NCBI GenBank assembly: GCA_018606645.1
Contig: JAGVRI010000021.1
Location: 1 to 61,992, forward strand
From: Chloroflexota bacterium
Lineage (GTDB): Bacteria > Chloroflexota > Anaerolineae > JAAYZQ01
DNA: 61,992 nt
Direction: 5' to 3'
The notes beneath the pieces were generated by a model. It did not search any database. It was not told where the DNA came from and worked only from the letters and a program-made list of their open reading frames with translations. This document shows positions 54,139 through 61,992 of the stretch, piece by piece. Positions within the stretch are counted from its first letter, which is position 1. Every line of letters begins with the position of its first letter. The position numbers and the translations under genes were made by a program.

Positions 54139-56495
54139 GGCGCCTGCTCCCCCACAACCAGGGTGGTCAGCACCACGGCATCCCCCAGCGGCTGGCCGGC
54201 GGCGTCGGCCGCCGGCAACCGTTCCCCGCTCGGCTGGTGGTACACGCCCACCACGAGGCGGTACTCGCCGGGCGGCACGCGCAGCGGATGGGGGTCGGGG
54301 ACGGTGTCGCCCGGCAACCAGGTCGAGGTCGGAAAGGCGCGGTCCCCCGGCGGCGCATCATGTTGGGTGACCATCTCCCCGGTCGGGTCCAGGACGTGAA
54401 CAAAGATGGTGTAATCGCGCGCCATCGGCGCCACGGCCTGCCAGAAGAGCCACAGCCGAAAGGCGCCCTCCGCCTCGGCGGTGGTGAGGGTGAACCCCTC
54501 CAGGCGGAGCTCCTGGCCAAAGGTGATCGCCAGCGGCGAGGCCAAAGACGGTGCGGCGCTTTCCTCCCCGACGGTCAGGGAAACGAGCGGGAACCGATCG
54601 CCGCCGCCCACCGGCAGGGGACGGTCCGCCTGGCCGGGGTAATAGAGACCCAGGTCGAGGCGGTAGCGGCCCGGCGGCAGGTCGGCCGGCAGGCGCAGGC
54701 GGTGGCGATCGGGCAGGGTCATCCCCTGGGGCCACAGGTCGGGCTGATAGAGGCCGCGCAGGACCGGCTCGTCCACGCCGGCGATGCCGTGGCCCTGGGC
54801 GTCCACCAGATGGACCAGGGCGGTGTAGGCCGGCCCGACCCGGTCGAGCGCCTGCCAGTGGAGCGTCACCTCCAACTCATCGCCGGGGGCGGGATGGGAT
54901 GACGACAGCCCCACCCCGACCAGCGCCAGTTCGCCGTTGAATTCGGCGCGGCGCTCGATCTCGACCGCCGGTTCGGGCCGTGGGGCGATCCCCTGGCCGC
55001 GAAAGACCATCACCCCCCGCTCGTGGTACGCCAGCTCCATCTGCTCCAGGACGGTGAGAATGAAATCGGGCCGGTAGCGGGTCTGGAACCGCCAGCCGTC
55101 CACCACGAACCACAGCCGTGGGCTGGTCGCCAAGAGATCGGCAAAGGCGGCGGTGGTGGTCACCACCGGCGTCGCCGTCCACAGGTCCACCGCCGCGCCA
55201 TCGTCCGGCCGGGCGACCAGATACTCTTCATAGCCCTGTTGGATGGCAAAGGCGTCGTTGCGCCCCAGGTAGAGCATGGCGGCGGTGCTCATTGAGGTCG
55301 CGATCCGGTCCCCGGCCGCGGGCTGCCACTGCCCTTGCAGGAAGCGAAAGGCGCGGTCATAGCCCCATTCCTGGGTATAGGCCCGGGGCGCGCCGCTGAA
55401 CCCCACCCACAGTGCCGCCGCCAGCGCCAGCAGCGCCGGCCGCCAGGCGCGCAGGGAAGCGGGGGTAGGGATGAAGCGCAGCAGCCATTCCAGACCCGCG
55501 CCGCCGAGGAGAAAGAGCAACGGCAGCAGGAAAAAGAGATACCGCTCCCGTTCCCAGGTGGCGCCGGCGAGCAAGGTCAGTAGCAGGACGAGGCTGCCGC
55601 CCACGACATAGAGGTAGAGAAGGGGAGACTGCCGGTTCCCCGGCCGGACCAGCCCGACCAGGCCGACCGCCGCCAGCAGGGTGAACGGCAGGCGGTGCGG
55701 GCTGACGAAAAACGGGGCAAAGGTCTGGGCGCGGAGGAGGTCCCCGGAAAAGTCGAGATAGGAGCGTCCTTCCCGCTCCAGCGTCTCCAGGTGGCCGGGT
55801 TGGCCGTACTTGGCGATCCAGAAAAAGGCCAGGGCGCCGGCGGCGGCGAGGGCCAGCGGCGCCAGCGTGTTCCAGCGGACCAGTCGGCGGGGCGGCCAGG
55901 CCAACAGCGTGGCCAGGGCCAGCGCCGGGACGAGAAACGCGGCTTCGGCGTGGGTGAAAATGGCGGCGACGACCAGCCCCATGGCCAGGTAGCGGTCGCG
56001 GGACCGATCGTGGACCAGGCCCTGCCAGTAGACATAGACAGCGAGGAGGGTCAGCAGTTGGAGCAGGCCGTACATCCGCGCCCGCCCTCCCCAGACGATG
56101 GCGTCGGGGTCGAGGGCCAGGGCAGCGGTGGCGATCAGCCCCACCCGGTCCGAGAAGAGGCGGCGGCCCACCCCATAGACGGCCGGCAGCGCCATCATGC
56201 CCACCACCAGACCGGGCACGCGGGCCATGATCTCGTGGAACGGGCCTGCCACCCAGGGCAGCTCCAGGTAGGTGAACAGCAGGCCGTGGGGATAGAGGTT
56301 GCCGGAGGGGAAGATAGGGAGTCCATGGGCGAGGGTGTTCCGCGCGGCCCAGGCGGTCACAAACTCGTCCACAAAGAGGCTGATCTCCCGCACGTAGCGC
56401 CAGCGCAGGGCGAGGGCCACGATCAGCAACACTGCCAGGGCGACCCGCGACGGCCAGGGATCGCCTTCCTGTCGGTCCGTGTCCGTTTGGTCCAT
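54135..56495 (-). CDS. GT39-like membrane glycosyltransferase with two beta domains
   Basis: A 786-residue protein, first gene of the four-gene minus-strand run. The membrane core starts at about residue 16 (RVALAVLLIVALALRWRYV), with the acidic pair in EISLFVDEFVTAW and the RMYGLLQLL motif typical of GT39 relatives. About ten helices reach residue 400. Two tandem soluble beta domains follow after about residue 500: one with YTALVHLVDAQG and PPGRYRLDLGLYYP, one with YTIFVHVLDPTG and PPGEYRLVVGVYH. ATG 56495 begins just after a repeat-filled gap. It likely acts outside the membrane on lipid-linked sugars, with the beta domains recognising the acceptor or the growing glycan. Confidence 0.82.
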   Translation of the reverse strand: MDQTDTDRQEGDPWPSRVALAVLLIVALALRWRYVREISLFVDEFVTAWAARNTLAHGLPIFPSGNLYPHGLLFTYLELPWVAGPFHEIMARVPGLVVGMMALPAVYGVGRRLFSDRVGLIATAALALDPDAIVWGGRARMYGLLQLLTLLAVYVYWQGLVHDRSRDRYLAMGLVVAAIFTHAEAAFLVPALALATLLAWPPRRLVRWNTLAPLALAAAGALAFFWIAKYGQPGHLETLEREGRSYLDFSGDLLRAQTFAPFFVSPHRLPFTLLAAVGLVGLVRPGNRQSPLLYLYVVGGSLVLLLTLLAGATWERERYLFFLLPLLFLLGGAGLEWLLRFIPTPASLRAWRPALLALAAALWVGFSGAPRAYTQEWGYDRAFRFLQGQWQPAAGDRIATSMSTAAMLYLGRNDAFAIQQGYEEYLVARPDDGAAVDLWTATPVVTTTAAFADLLATSPRLWFVVDGWRFQTRYRPDFILTVLEQMELAYHERGVMVFRGQGIAPRPEPAVEIERRAEFNGELALVGVGLSSSHPAPGDELEVTLHWQALDRVGPAYTALVHLVDAQGHGIAGVDEPVLRGLYQPDLWPQGMTLPDRHRLRLPADLPPGRYRLDLGLYYPGQADRPLPVGGGDRFPLVSLTVGEESAAPSLASPLAITFGQELRLEGFTLTTAEAEGAFRLWLFWQAVAPMARDYTIFVHVLDPTGEMVTQHDAPPGDRAFPTSTWLPGDTVPDPHPLRVPPGEYRLVVGVYHQPSGERLPAADAAGQPLGDAVVLTTLVVGEQAP

Positions 56496-57012
56496 CTGGG
56501 ATGGGATTGTACCTCAAGACGGGGCAGCGTGCAAGCCGCATCGCCGGCGGGTGGGTGTGGGGGCAGGGCAATGGGCGGTCAACGAATGGGAAACGAATCC
56601 ACGAATGGGGCAGCGGGCGACCAGGGCGGTCGCCCCTACGGCCCCGGTCCCCTCCCCGCATGACCGATGACCCCACCCCCCGGCTCCCTCCCCGCACGCG
56701 GGGCGGGGGTGGGGAGGTGGGGTGAACCGGCGAAATGGGCGAACGGCGGTAGGGGCGGGTCGTGTACCCGCCCGGCGGTAGGGGCGGGTCGTGTACCCGC
56801 CCGGCGGTAGGGGCGGGTCATGTACCCGCCCAGCCCATGCCGCGAACGGCGGTAGGGGCGGGTCATGTACCCGCCCAGCCCATGCGTGGGGGTGGGTCAA
56901 CGAATGGGAAACGAATCAACGAATGGGCAGCAGGGCGACCAGGACGGTCGCCCCTACGGCCTCCGGGGGTGCGGAGGTGGGGTCATCTGATAGGCCAGGG
57001 AAGGGGAATGAC
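56496..57012. repeat. REP cluster before toxin-antitoxin copy 1
   Basis: No gene. ACGAATGGGAAACGAATC arms (56581-56600 and 56900-56920), a GGGCGACCAGGGCGGTCGCCC palindrome (56616-56637), a C/G-rich hairpin and four GGGCGGGTCATGTACCCGCC palindromes (56755-56878). The linker CATGCCGCGAACGGC (56836-56850) matches the CRISPR repeat core. Confidence 0.85.
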
Positions 57013-57285
57013 CTATCGCTTCCGATAAATCGTGCTGCGGTGACCGATCATGTGGATCACGATGGTATGTTCCTGGTGAAGGAACTCGTAGATGACACGG
57101 TACTCTCCCACCCGCAGCTTATAGAGACCGGCAAGGTCGCCGGTGAGGGGTTGCAGCTTGGCGGCAGTCCAGTTGGCAGCGAGCCAGGCGATCCGCTCCA
57201 CAATCCGCTGGGCGACGGCTTGGTCCAGCCGCGCCAGGTCACGGGCGGCAGCGTCCAGGATGCGGACCTGGTAAGGAGGCGTCAT
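57013..57285 (-). CDS. RelE/ParE-family toxin, copy 1
   Basis: A 90-residue protein, probably an mRNA interferase or gyrase poison. It begins YQVRILDAAARDLARLDQAV and contains LQPLTGDLAGLYKLRVGEYRVIYEF and a C-terminal IGHRSTIYRKR, the conserved fold and basic residues of RelE/ParE toxins. It overlaps the antitoxin stop in ATGA. The protein is identical to copy 2 at 58114. Confidence 0.92.
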   Translation of the reverse strand: MTPPYQVRILDAAARDLARLDQAVAQRIVERIAWLAANWTAAKLQPLTGDLAGLYKLRVGEYRVIYEFLHQEHTIVIHMIGHRSTIYRKR

Positions 57286-57500
57286 GCCAGCCCCAGTCTG
57301 TGCCGCACATCCTCGAACGGTTCGCCGCGCTCCCCGGCGGCCACCGCCTGCTTCTGCCGCAGGAGCCGATCCCGCACCGACTTGCGGATCGGCAACCCTT
57401 CATCAGGGTCCCCCAGCAATTCCAACAACTTGCGCTCGATGGACGTCTCGATCATTTCCCGCAATTCCTCTCTGGTCATCTCTGCCACCGTATCGCTCAT
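57282..57500 (-). CDS. Antitoxin of the RelE-type module, copy 1
   Basis: A 72-residue acidic, helical protein (starts MSDTVAEMTREELREMIE, has LLELLGDPDEGLPIRKSVRDRLL) of the family usually found just upstream of RelE toxins. I start at ATG 57500 after GGAGGGG, rather than at the far-upstream end of the frame, which would pass through repeats. Antitoxin-first order and 4-bp overlap are typical of type II modules; the pair presumably represses its own promoter. Confidence 0.87.
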   Translation of the reverse strand: MSDTVAEMTREELREMIETSIERKLLELLGDPDEGLPIRKSVRDRLLRQKQAVAAGERGEPFEDVRHRLGLA

Positions 57501-58113
57501 CGTCCCCTCCTCGACGCTAGTCACTGACAGAATACCATTCCCTTTGCGCTCTGTCAAGCTGTCGAACGGGTCCTTTCGGCTCCTCGTGTCGAGGCGAGCT
57601 GCTGGTGGGGTGGGCGGGGGTGGTTTCCCTCTCCCAGTTCCTCTCCGCTCCCTGCCGGCAGGAAACGGTCTGCGCATGGGAAAGGAATGACCGAATGGGG
57701 CAGCGGGCGACCAGGACGGTCGCCCCTACGGCCCCGGTCCCCTCCCCGCACGCCTGATGACCCCACCCCCCCGGCCCCTCCCCGCGCGCGGGGCGGGGGT
57801 GGGGAGGGGGGTGAACCGGCGAAATGGGCGAACGGCGGTAGGGGCGGGTCATGTACCCGGCGGTAGGGGCGGGTCATGTACCCGCCCAGCCCATGCCGTG
57901 AACGGCCGTCGGGACGGGTCATGTACCCGCCCAGCCCATGCCGCGAACGGCCGTAGGGGCGGGTCATGTACCCGCCCAGCCCATGCGTGGGGGTGGGTCA
58001 ACGAATGGGAAACGAATCAACGAATGGGCAGCAGGGCGACCAGGACGGTCGCCCCTACGGCCTCCGGGGGTGCGGAGGTGGGGTCATCTGATAGGCCAGG
58101 GAAGGGGAATGAC
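57501..58113. repeat. REP-rich spacer between the two toxin-antitoxin copies
   Basis: The promoter region of copy 1 (57501-57600) is followed by repeats: a GGGCGACCAGGACGGTCGCC palindrome (57708), a C/G-rich hairpin, four GGGCGGGTCATGTACCCGCC-class palindromes (57843-57978) with CATGCCGTGAACGGC (57892) and CATGCCGCGAACGGC (57937) linkers, and an ACGAATGGGAAACGAATC arm (58001). Confidence 0.85.
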
Positions 58114-58386
58114 CTATCGCTTCCGATAAATCGTGCTGCGGTGACCGATCATGTGGATCACGATGGTATGTTCCTGGTGAAGGAACTCGTAGATGACACG
58201 GTACTCTCCCACCCGCAGCTTATAGAGACCGGCAAGGTCGCCGGTGAGGGGTTGCAGCTTGGCGGCAGTCCAGTTGGCAGCGAGCCAGGCGATCCGCTCC
58301 ACAATCCGCTGGGCGACGGCTTGGTCCAGCCGCGCCAGGTCACGGGCGGCAGCGTCCAGGATGCGGACCTGGTAAGGAGGCGTCAT
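58114..58386 (-). CDS. RelE/ParE-family toxin, copy 2
   Basis: The protein is identical to copy 1, offset by exactly 1101 bp. The surrounding DNA is also nearly identical, so this is a recent tandem duplication. Its start overlaps the antitoxin stop. Confidence 0.92.
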   Translation of the reverse strand: MTPPYQVRILDAAARDLARLDQAVAQRIVERIAWLAANWTAAKLQPLTGDLAGLYKLRVGEYRVIYEFLHQEHTIVIHMIGHRSTIYRKR

Positions 58387-58601
58387 GCCAGCCCCAGTCT
58401 GTGCCGCACATCCTCGAACGGTTCGCCGCGCTCCCCGGCGGCCACCGCCTGCTTCTGCCGCAGGAGCCGATCCCGCACCGACTTGCGGATCGGCAACCCT
58501 TCATCAGGGTCCCCCAGCAATTCCAACAACTTGCGCTCGATGGACGTCTCGATCATTTCCCGCAATTCCTCTCTGGTCATCTCTGCCACCGTATCGCTCA
58601 T
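58383..58601 (-). CDS. Antitoxin of the RelE-type module, copy 2
   Basis: Identical in protein to the 57282-57500 antitoxin (72 residues, start ATG 58601 after GGAGGGG). The first differences between the duplicated units appear upstream of the gene, near 58704. Confidence 0.87.
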   Translation of the reverse strand: MSDTVAEMTREELREMIETSIERKLLELLGDPDEGLPIRKSVRDRLLRQKQAVAAGERGEPFEDVRHRLGLA

Positions 58602-59133
58602 CGTCCCCTCCTCGACGCTAGTCACTGACAGAATACCATTCCCTTTGCGCTCTGTCAAGCTGTCGAACGGGTCCTTTCGGCTCCTCGTGTCGAGGTGAGC
58701 TGCTGGCGGGGTGGGCCGGGGTGGTTTCCCTCTCCCAGTTCCTCTCCGCTCCCTGCCGGCAGGAAACGGTCTGCGCATGGGAAAGGAATGACCGAATGGG
58801 GCATCAGGGTGCCCAGGACGGTCGCCCCTACGGCGTCGGCCCCCCCGCACGCGGGGCGGGGGTGGGGAGGGGGGGTGAACCGGCGAAATGGGCGAAAGGC
58901 CGTAGGGGCGGGTCATGTACCCGCCCAGCCCATGCCGTGAACGGCCGTCGGGACGGGTCATGTACCCGCCCAGCCCATGCCGCGAACGGCCGTCGGGACG
59001 GGTCATGTACCCGCCCAGCCCATGCCACGAACGGCCGTAGGGACGGGTCATGTACCCGCCCAGGCAATGCTTTGTCGTCCGCTGCTGACGGACCGAGGAG
59101 ACGGCGATCCACAGACCAACGCGCAACCGGCGC
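58602..59133. repeat. REP cluster with CRISPR-like linkers
   Basis: No gene. A partial third unit begins near 58811 with a GTCGCCCC palindrome half and a C/G-rich hairpin. Four palindromes of the GGGCGGGTCATGTACCCGCC class (58905-59062) follow, separated by CATGCCGTGAACGGC (58931), CATGCCGCGAACGGC (58976) and CATGCCACGAACGGC (59021). Confidence 0.85.
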
Positions 59134-59535
59134 TCAGGAGACAGCTCCATAGTCGGCGATGGACTGCAGGATGGCAGCCGCCAGGGATTCGCACTCCTGA
59201 CGGTCGGGGGAACGCAGCGCGGTGATCCAGCGCGAGCGGGTCTGGAACTGCACTACCCAACGCTCGCCGGAGCCGAGGAAGGACCAGATCAGACCGGTGA
59301 TGATCAGCAGCCCGGCCCAGGCGGTGCACAGCCCGGCTGGCTCCCTCGTCTGGGCCAGGCTCCAGAACAGGAGAAGGCCCATCAGAAAGAGGACAATGCC
59401 GGTACCACGCGCGCTGTAGGTTTGACGGACGCGGACGGCATGGATGGCCGGCAAGGGGTAGGCGGTCAGGCCGACGATCAGGCGCCGGTCGGTGAGAGTG
59501 AGTTCACCTTTCTGAAAACGAGTCTGTTCCTGCAC
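59134..59535 (-). CDS. Small membrane protein, DUF6232-like
   Basis: A 133-residue protein. The first 40 residues (GELTLTDRRLIVGLTAYPLPAI) match the start of DUF6232-type proteins. Two hydrophobic helices lie at about residues 47-62 and 70-90 (GIVLFLMGLLLFWSL, LIITGLIWSFL). The end (QSIADYGAV after SPDRQECESLAAAI) is the usual C-terminal part. The function of the family is unknown. The start appears to be GTG 59535, 30 bp after the XRE gene, so the two are probably co-transcribed. Confidence 0.72.
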   Translation of the reverse strand: MQEQTRFQKGELTLTDRRLIVGLTAYPLPAIHAVRVRQTYSARGTGIVLFLMGLLLFWSLAQTREPAGLCTAWAGLLIITGLIWSFLGSGERWVVQFQTRSRWITALRSPDRQECESLAAAILQSIADYGAVS

Positions 59536-59565
59536 TATTCGATGATGCGCGGCTTGCAGCGAGAA

Positions 59566-60084
59566 TCAGCGCGTATCACGAACACGCGGTTCGCCGCGCG
59601 CCTCCTCGCGCGCTCTTCGAGCTCTTGTTCTTCTTCTCGGACGAGCTTCTCCCACAGGTCGATCATCCGGTTCGTCAGCTTCGGTAAACTCTGGTAAAAG
59701 CGCAAACGTTGGAGCCTCATGAATTGCTGCCTCGTTCATTTCAATGAGCAATAGCATAATGTTGATAATCTTCTCCTGACGGTCCCGAGGCAGGCGGGCA
59801 GTGCGCTCCAACAACATCTGGATGCGGGGGGAAGCCTGATCGAAAGAGGAGGGGTAACTATCGCGGTGACCAGCCAGCCACAGGACAAAGTCCTCCGGAT
59901 AGCCAAAGAGGCGGGCTAAAGCGCGGCAGCGTTTCAGGCCAGGACGCACACCGGACAGGATGGAGCTGATGCCACAATGACCCAACCCAGCACGGAGCGA
60001 CGCCTGCCGGGCGCTCCAGCCCCGCTCCTCCAACATCTGATTGATCCAGACGATCATCCGTTCCGGCGTGCCTTTTTCGGTCAT
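59566..60084 (-). CDS. XRE-family transcriptional regulator
   Basis: A 172-residue DNA-binding protein. Residues 1-65 form a helix-turn-helix of the XRE/Cro type (WSARQASLRAGLGHCGISSI, then RALARLFGYPEDFVLWLAG). The middle is helical (LPRDRQEKIINIMLLLIEM), and the last 30 residues are strongly basic. I prefer ATG 60084 to GTG 60120, which lies 6 bp from the last CRISPR repeat. It probably regulates its own operon with the DUF6232-like gene; any role at the adjoining array is speculation. Confidence 0.82.
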   Translation of the reverse strand: MTEKGTPERMIVWINQMLEERGWSARQASLRAGLGHCGISSILSGVRPGLKRCRALARLFGYPEDFVLWLAGHRDSYPSSFDQASPRIQMLLERTARLPRDRQEKIINIMLLLIEMNEAAIHEAPTFALLPEFTEADEPDDRPVGEARPRRRTRARRAREEARGEPRVRDTR

Positions 60085-60126
60085 GACTCTAGATAGCAGA
60101 TTGCCTGTCCCTTGGGACACAGCATT

Positions 60127-61323
60127 GTTTCAATGCCGCGAACGGCTTAAGTGGGATTTCTACGAGGTGCGAGCGTTGTTAAATGGCAAAGCGAACCTGG
60201 TTTCAATGCCGCGAACGGCTTAAGTGGGATTTCTACTGGTGGGGCACTTCGGGCGAGGCGCTTAACCACGAATCGGGTACGTTTCAATGCCGCGAACGGC
60301 TTAAGTGGGATTTCTACAGGGCTGAGCGTCGGTGAAGCCCGCCGCATCTGGCGCGAACACCGCAAGTTTCAATGCCGCGAACGGCTTAAGTGGGATTTCT
60401 ACGTATTGGACGAACTCCGGCGCTTGCCAGAGGAATACAAGCCCGAGGCGCGCGCCGCCTACAAGGTGGAGCTGAAGCGGGTTTCAATGCCGCGAACGGC
60501 TTAAGTGGGATTTCTACTGACTGCGGGCACGACCCAACCAAACATCCCGATAAAGGTTTCAATGCCGCGAACGGCTTAAGTGGGATTTCTACCGTCTGCT
60601 ACGGCTGTTACATTGATCTAACGAAGGCCCGAGCTGCGTTTCAATGCCGCGAACGGCTTAAGTGGGATTTCTACGGGTGTTTGATTCTGAGCATAAGATG
60701 TTGAGTTTCCTAGTTTCAATGCCGCGAACGGCTTAAGTGGGATTTCTACCAGGACCGCTCTGATGTCGCCGCATGTGCAATGCGGCAAGTTGGGTTTCAA
60801 TGCCGCGAACGGCTTAAGTGGGATTTCTACCGGAAAATCGAACGCCATCGTCTCATAGAACGTGCCGCTGGCATTCATGTTTCAATGCCGCGAACGGCTT
60901 AAGTGGGATTTCTACCTGCCAGGTTTGTGGAGAGCCTGGCTTTTCGATATCCAGGCATGTTCCGTTTCAATGCCGCGAACGGCTTAAGTGGGATTTCTAC
61001 CCGTCTACAAGATGAAATGCCGGCGGTGCGGCGGCACATTCGAGTTTCAATGCCGCGAACGGCTTAAGTGGGATTTCTACAAGATGCGGACGGGCGGGTG
61101 TATCCATTGCAGTTTCCGGGACGGGTTTCAATGCCGCGAACGGCTTAAGTGGGATTTCTACTTTCACCCCGATACCGGGGACCACTGGTTGCATCCCATC
61201 CGCGTGTACGTTTCAATGCCGCGAACGGCTTAAGTGGGATTTCTACTATGTACGCACTGGGCTCTGCTTTCAGAATAAAGCGACTGGTTTCAATGCCGCG
61301 AACGGCTTAAGTGGGATTTCTAC
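60127..61323 (-). CRISPR. CRISPR array 2: 15 repeats, 14 spacers
   Basis: Same 37-bp repeat as array 1 on the opposite strand, all copies looking identical. Repeat starts on the plus strand are 60127, 60200, 60281, 60366, 60481, 60556, 60638, 60713, 60794, 60879, 60964, 61044, 61125, 61210 and 61287. Spacers are 36-48 nt except one of 78 nt (60403-60480). Reading direction is leftward from the leader at 61324. The leader-distal end meets the XRE gene with no decay visible. Confidence 0.98.
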
Positions 61324-61880
61324 TGGTCCTTTCTTGACCTTATACGAAAGAAAGAACCAGTCGCCGACCCATTTTCTAGCATTTTCTCCCACTTTCACCT
61401 CGCTTGACTTGACATTATTGGTTATCCGAGCGAGCCAAAATGCTTTCCCAACCGCCTCTCGCTCGGATAATGCGATTTGTCAAGCGGTTTCCGGCCGTTT
61501 CCGGCCCGTGTGCGCCCCTTTCCCGCGCCCAAGATGGCCGGAACACGTGCGGAAGCGCCACATCCGGCCCCATCGGCCCTCCCATCCGGCCTGATCGTGC
61601 CCCTGTCAGGCCCGGTGGCAGGCTCCGAAGCCTCTTTTTCCGCCGATCGAGGGCCCTTTTTCCCGAGCGAGAAGGCCTTGGAGGCCCGTCCCGCGTCGCT
61701 CGGATAACTGGATTGGTAAAGTGCAGGCCCGTTTGCGCTCATTATTCTACCTCAGCTTTGATCGTTTGTCAAATTCAGAATGTCCACGAATGGGGCAGCG
61801 GGGCGACCGGACCCCTCCCCCCAGCCCCCTCCCCGCGCGCGGGGAGGGGGTGCGGGGGTGGGGTGATTGGCGTGCGGGGA
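61324..61880 (-). promoter_or_regulatory. CRISPR leader, right locus
   Basis: Inverted homologue of the left leader. It has the promoter TTGACA (61772-61767), N17, TAGAAT (61749-61744), the inner dyad TTATCCGAGCGAG/CTCGCTCGGATAA (61422-61434 and 61458-61470) and the outer dyad (61661-61670 with 61696-61707). The proximal 110 bases (61324-61433) nearly match the left copy. No gene is present. Confidence 0.85.
61744..61772 (-). promoter_or_regulatory. Sigma70-type promoter in right CRISPR leader
   Basis: TTGACA-N17-TAGAAT on the minus strand, at the same distance from the array as in the left leader. The spacer between the boxes differs from the left copy. Confidence 0.7.
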
Positions 61881-61881
61881 A

Positions 61882-61992
61882 GGGGTGCGGGGTCTCCGGC
61901 TGAAGCCTCGACTCCAGGCGGGGGAGTGGAGCCTTTAGGCGGTTGACCGGCGCAGGACTTGGCTCCGGCTGGAGGAGGGGCGCGGTCGCCCC
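61882..61992. repeat. Perfect inverted repeat at right end of window
   Basis: Reverse complement of bases 1-111. Confidence 0.85.

Noticed and set aside
57501..57677. Upstream extension of the first antitoxin frame
   Set aside because: It runs through repeats and the likely promoter; ATG 57500 has a clear ribosome-binding site. The same applies to 58602-59150 for copy 2.
60147..61233. Open frames across the right CRISPR array
   Set aside because: Same artefact; each consists of translated repeats and spacers.

Overview
The window is high-GC DNA that looks like a bacterial chromosome, most likely from the phylum Chloroflexota. The reasons are indirect: intergenic gaps are packed with several families of short palindromic repeats, several glycosyltransferases carry an extra C-terminal beta-rich domain, secreted proteins end in a short aromatic/Pro-Val motif (LPVVYR or FVPVVF), and promoters are sigma70-like (TTGACA-N17-TATAAT). 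No rRNA, tRNA, cas gene, integrase or phage gene was seen.

Both ends carry the same CRISPR locus in opposite orientation. At the left, a leader (about 112-687) precedes 26 perfect 37-bp repeats (688-2763). At the right, the inverted leader (61324-61880) precedes 15 perfect repeats (60127-61323). The arrays point inward, about 57 kb apart. The outermost 111 bp are a perfect inverted repeat. The leader-distal end of the left locus is decayed: palindromic REP elements have entered CRISPR repeats, and a small, extremely acidic gene (2980-3240) sits where a spacer should be, ending directly against one more repeat (3241-3277). REP clusters near the right locus carry the same CRISPR-like 14-nt core in their linkers.

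The interior is mainly cell-surface polysaccharide and envelope biology. On the plus strand (3973-24732) lie a polyprenyl-phosphate glycosyltransferase, a zinc-ribbon sugar epimerase, two GT4 enzymes, a YfhO-like protein and a GT39-like protein, the last four tightly coupled. These are followed by a B12-radical SAM enzyme, a secreted SGNH hydrolase, a hexapeptide acyltransferase, a Wzx-like flippase and an alkaline-phosphatase-superfamily enzyme, then a REP-associated tyrosine transposase (RAYT) overlapping a GNAT gene. A calcium-type P-ATPase faces a convergent Nudix hydrolase.

On the minus strand (28765-38868) lie a secreted beta-helix protein, a GT4 enzyme and a leuS - PslG-like glycosidase - Wzt-like ATPase operon. 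Two large secreted metalloproteases (M14, M6) and a free-standing EF-Tu-domain-2-like protein follow on the plus strand. Four coupled GT-C-type membrane proteins occupy 47528-56495 on the minus strand. The right arm holds two identical tandem RelE-type toxin-antitoxin modules, a DUF6232-like membrane protein and an XRE regulator beside the second array.

The most unusual theme is the interplay of REP elements with other sequence: REPs inside CRISPR repeats, read in frame inside the RAYT gene, and intergenic palindromes read in frame just after the coupled start codons of two membrane-protein genes.
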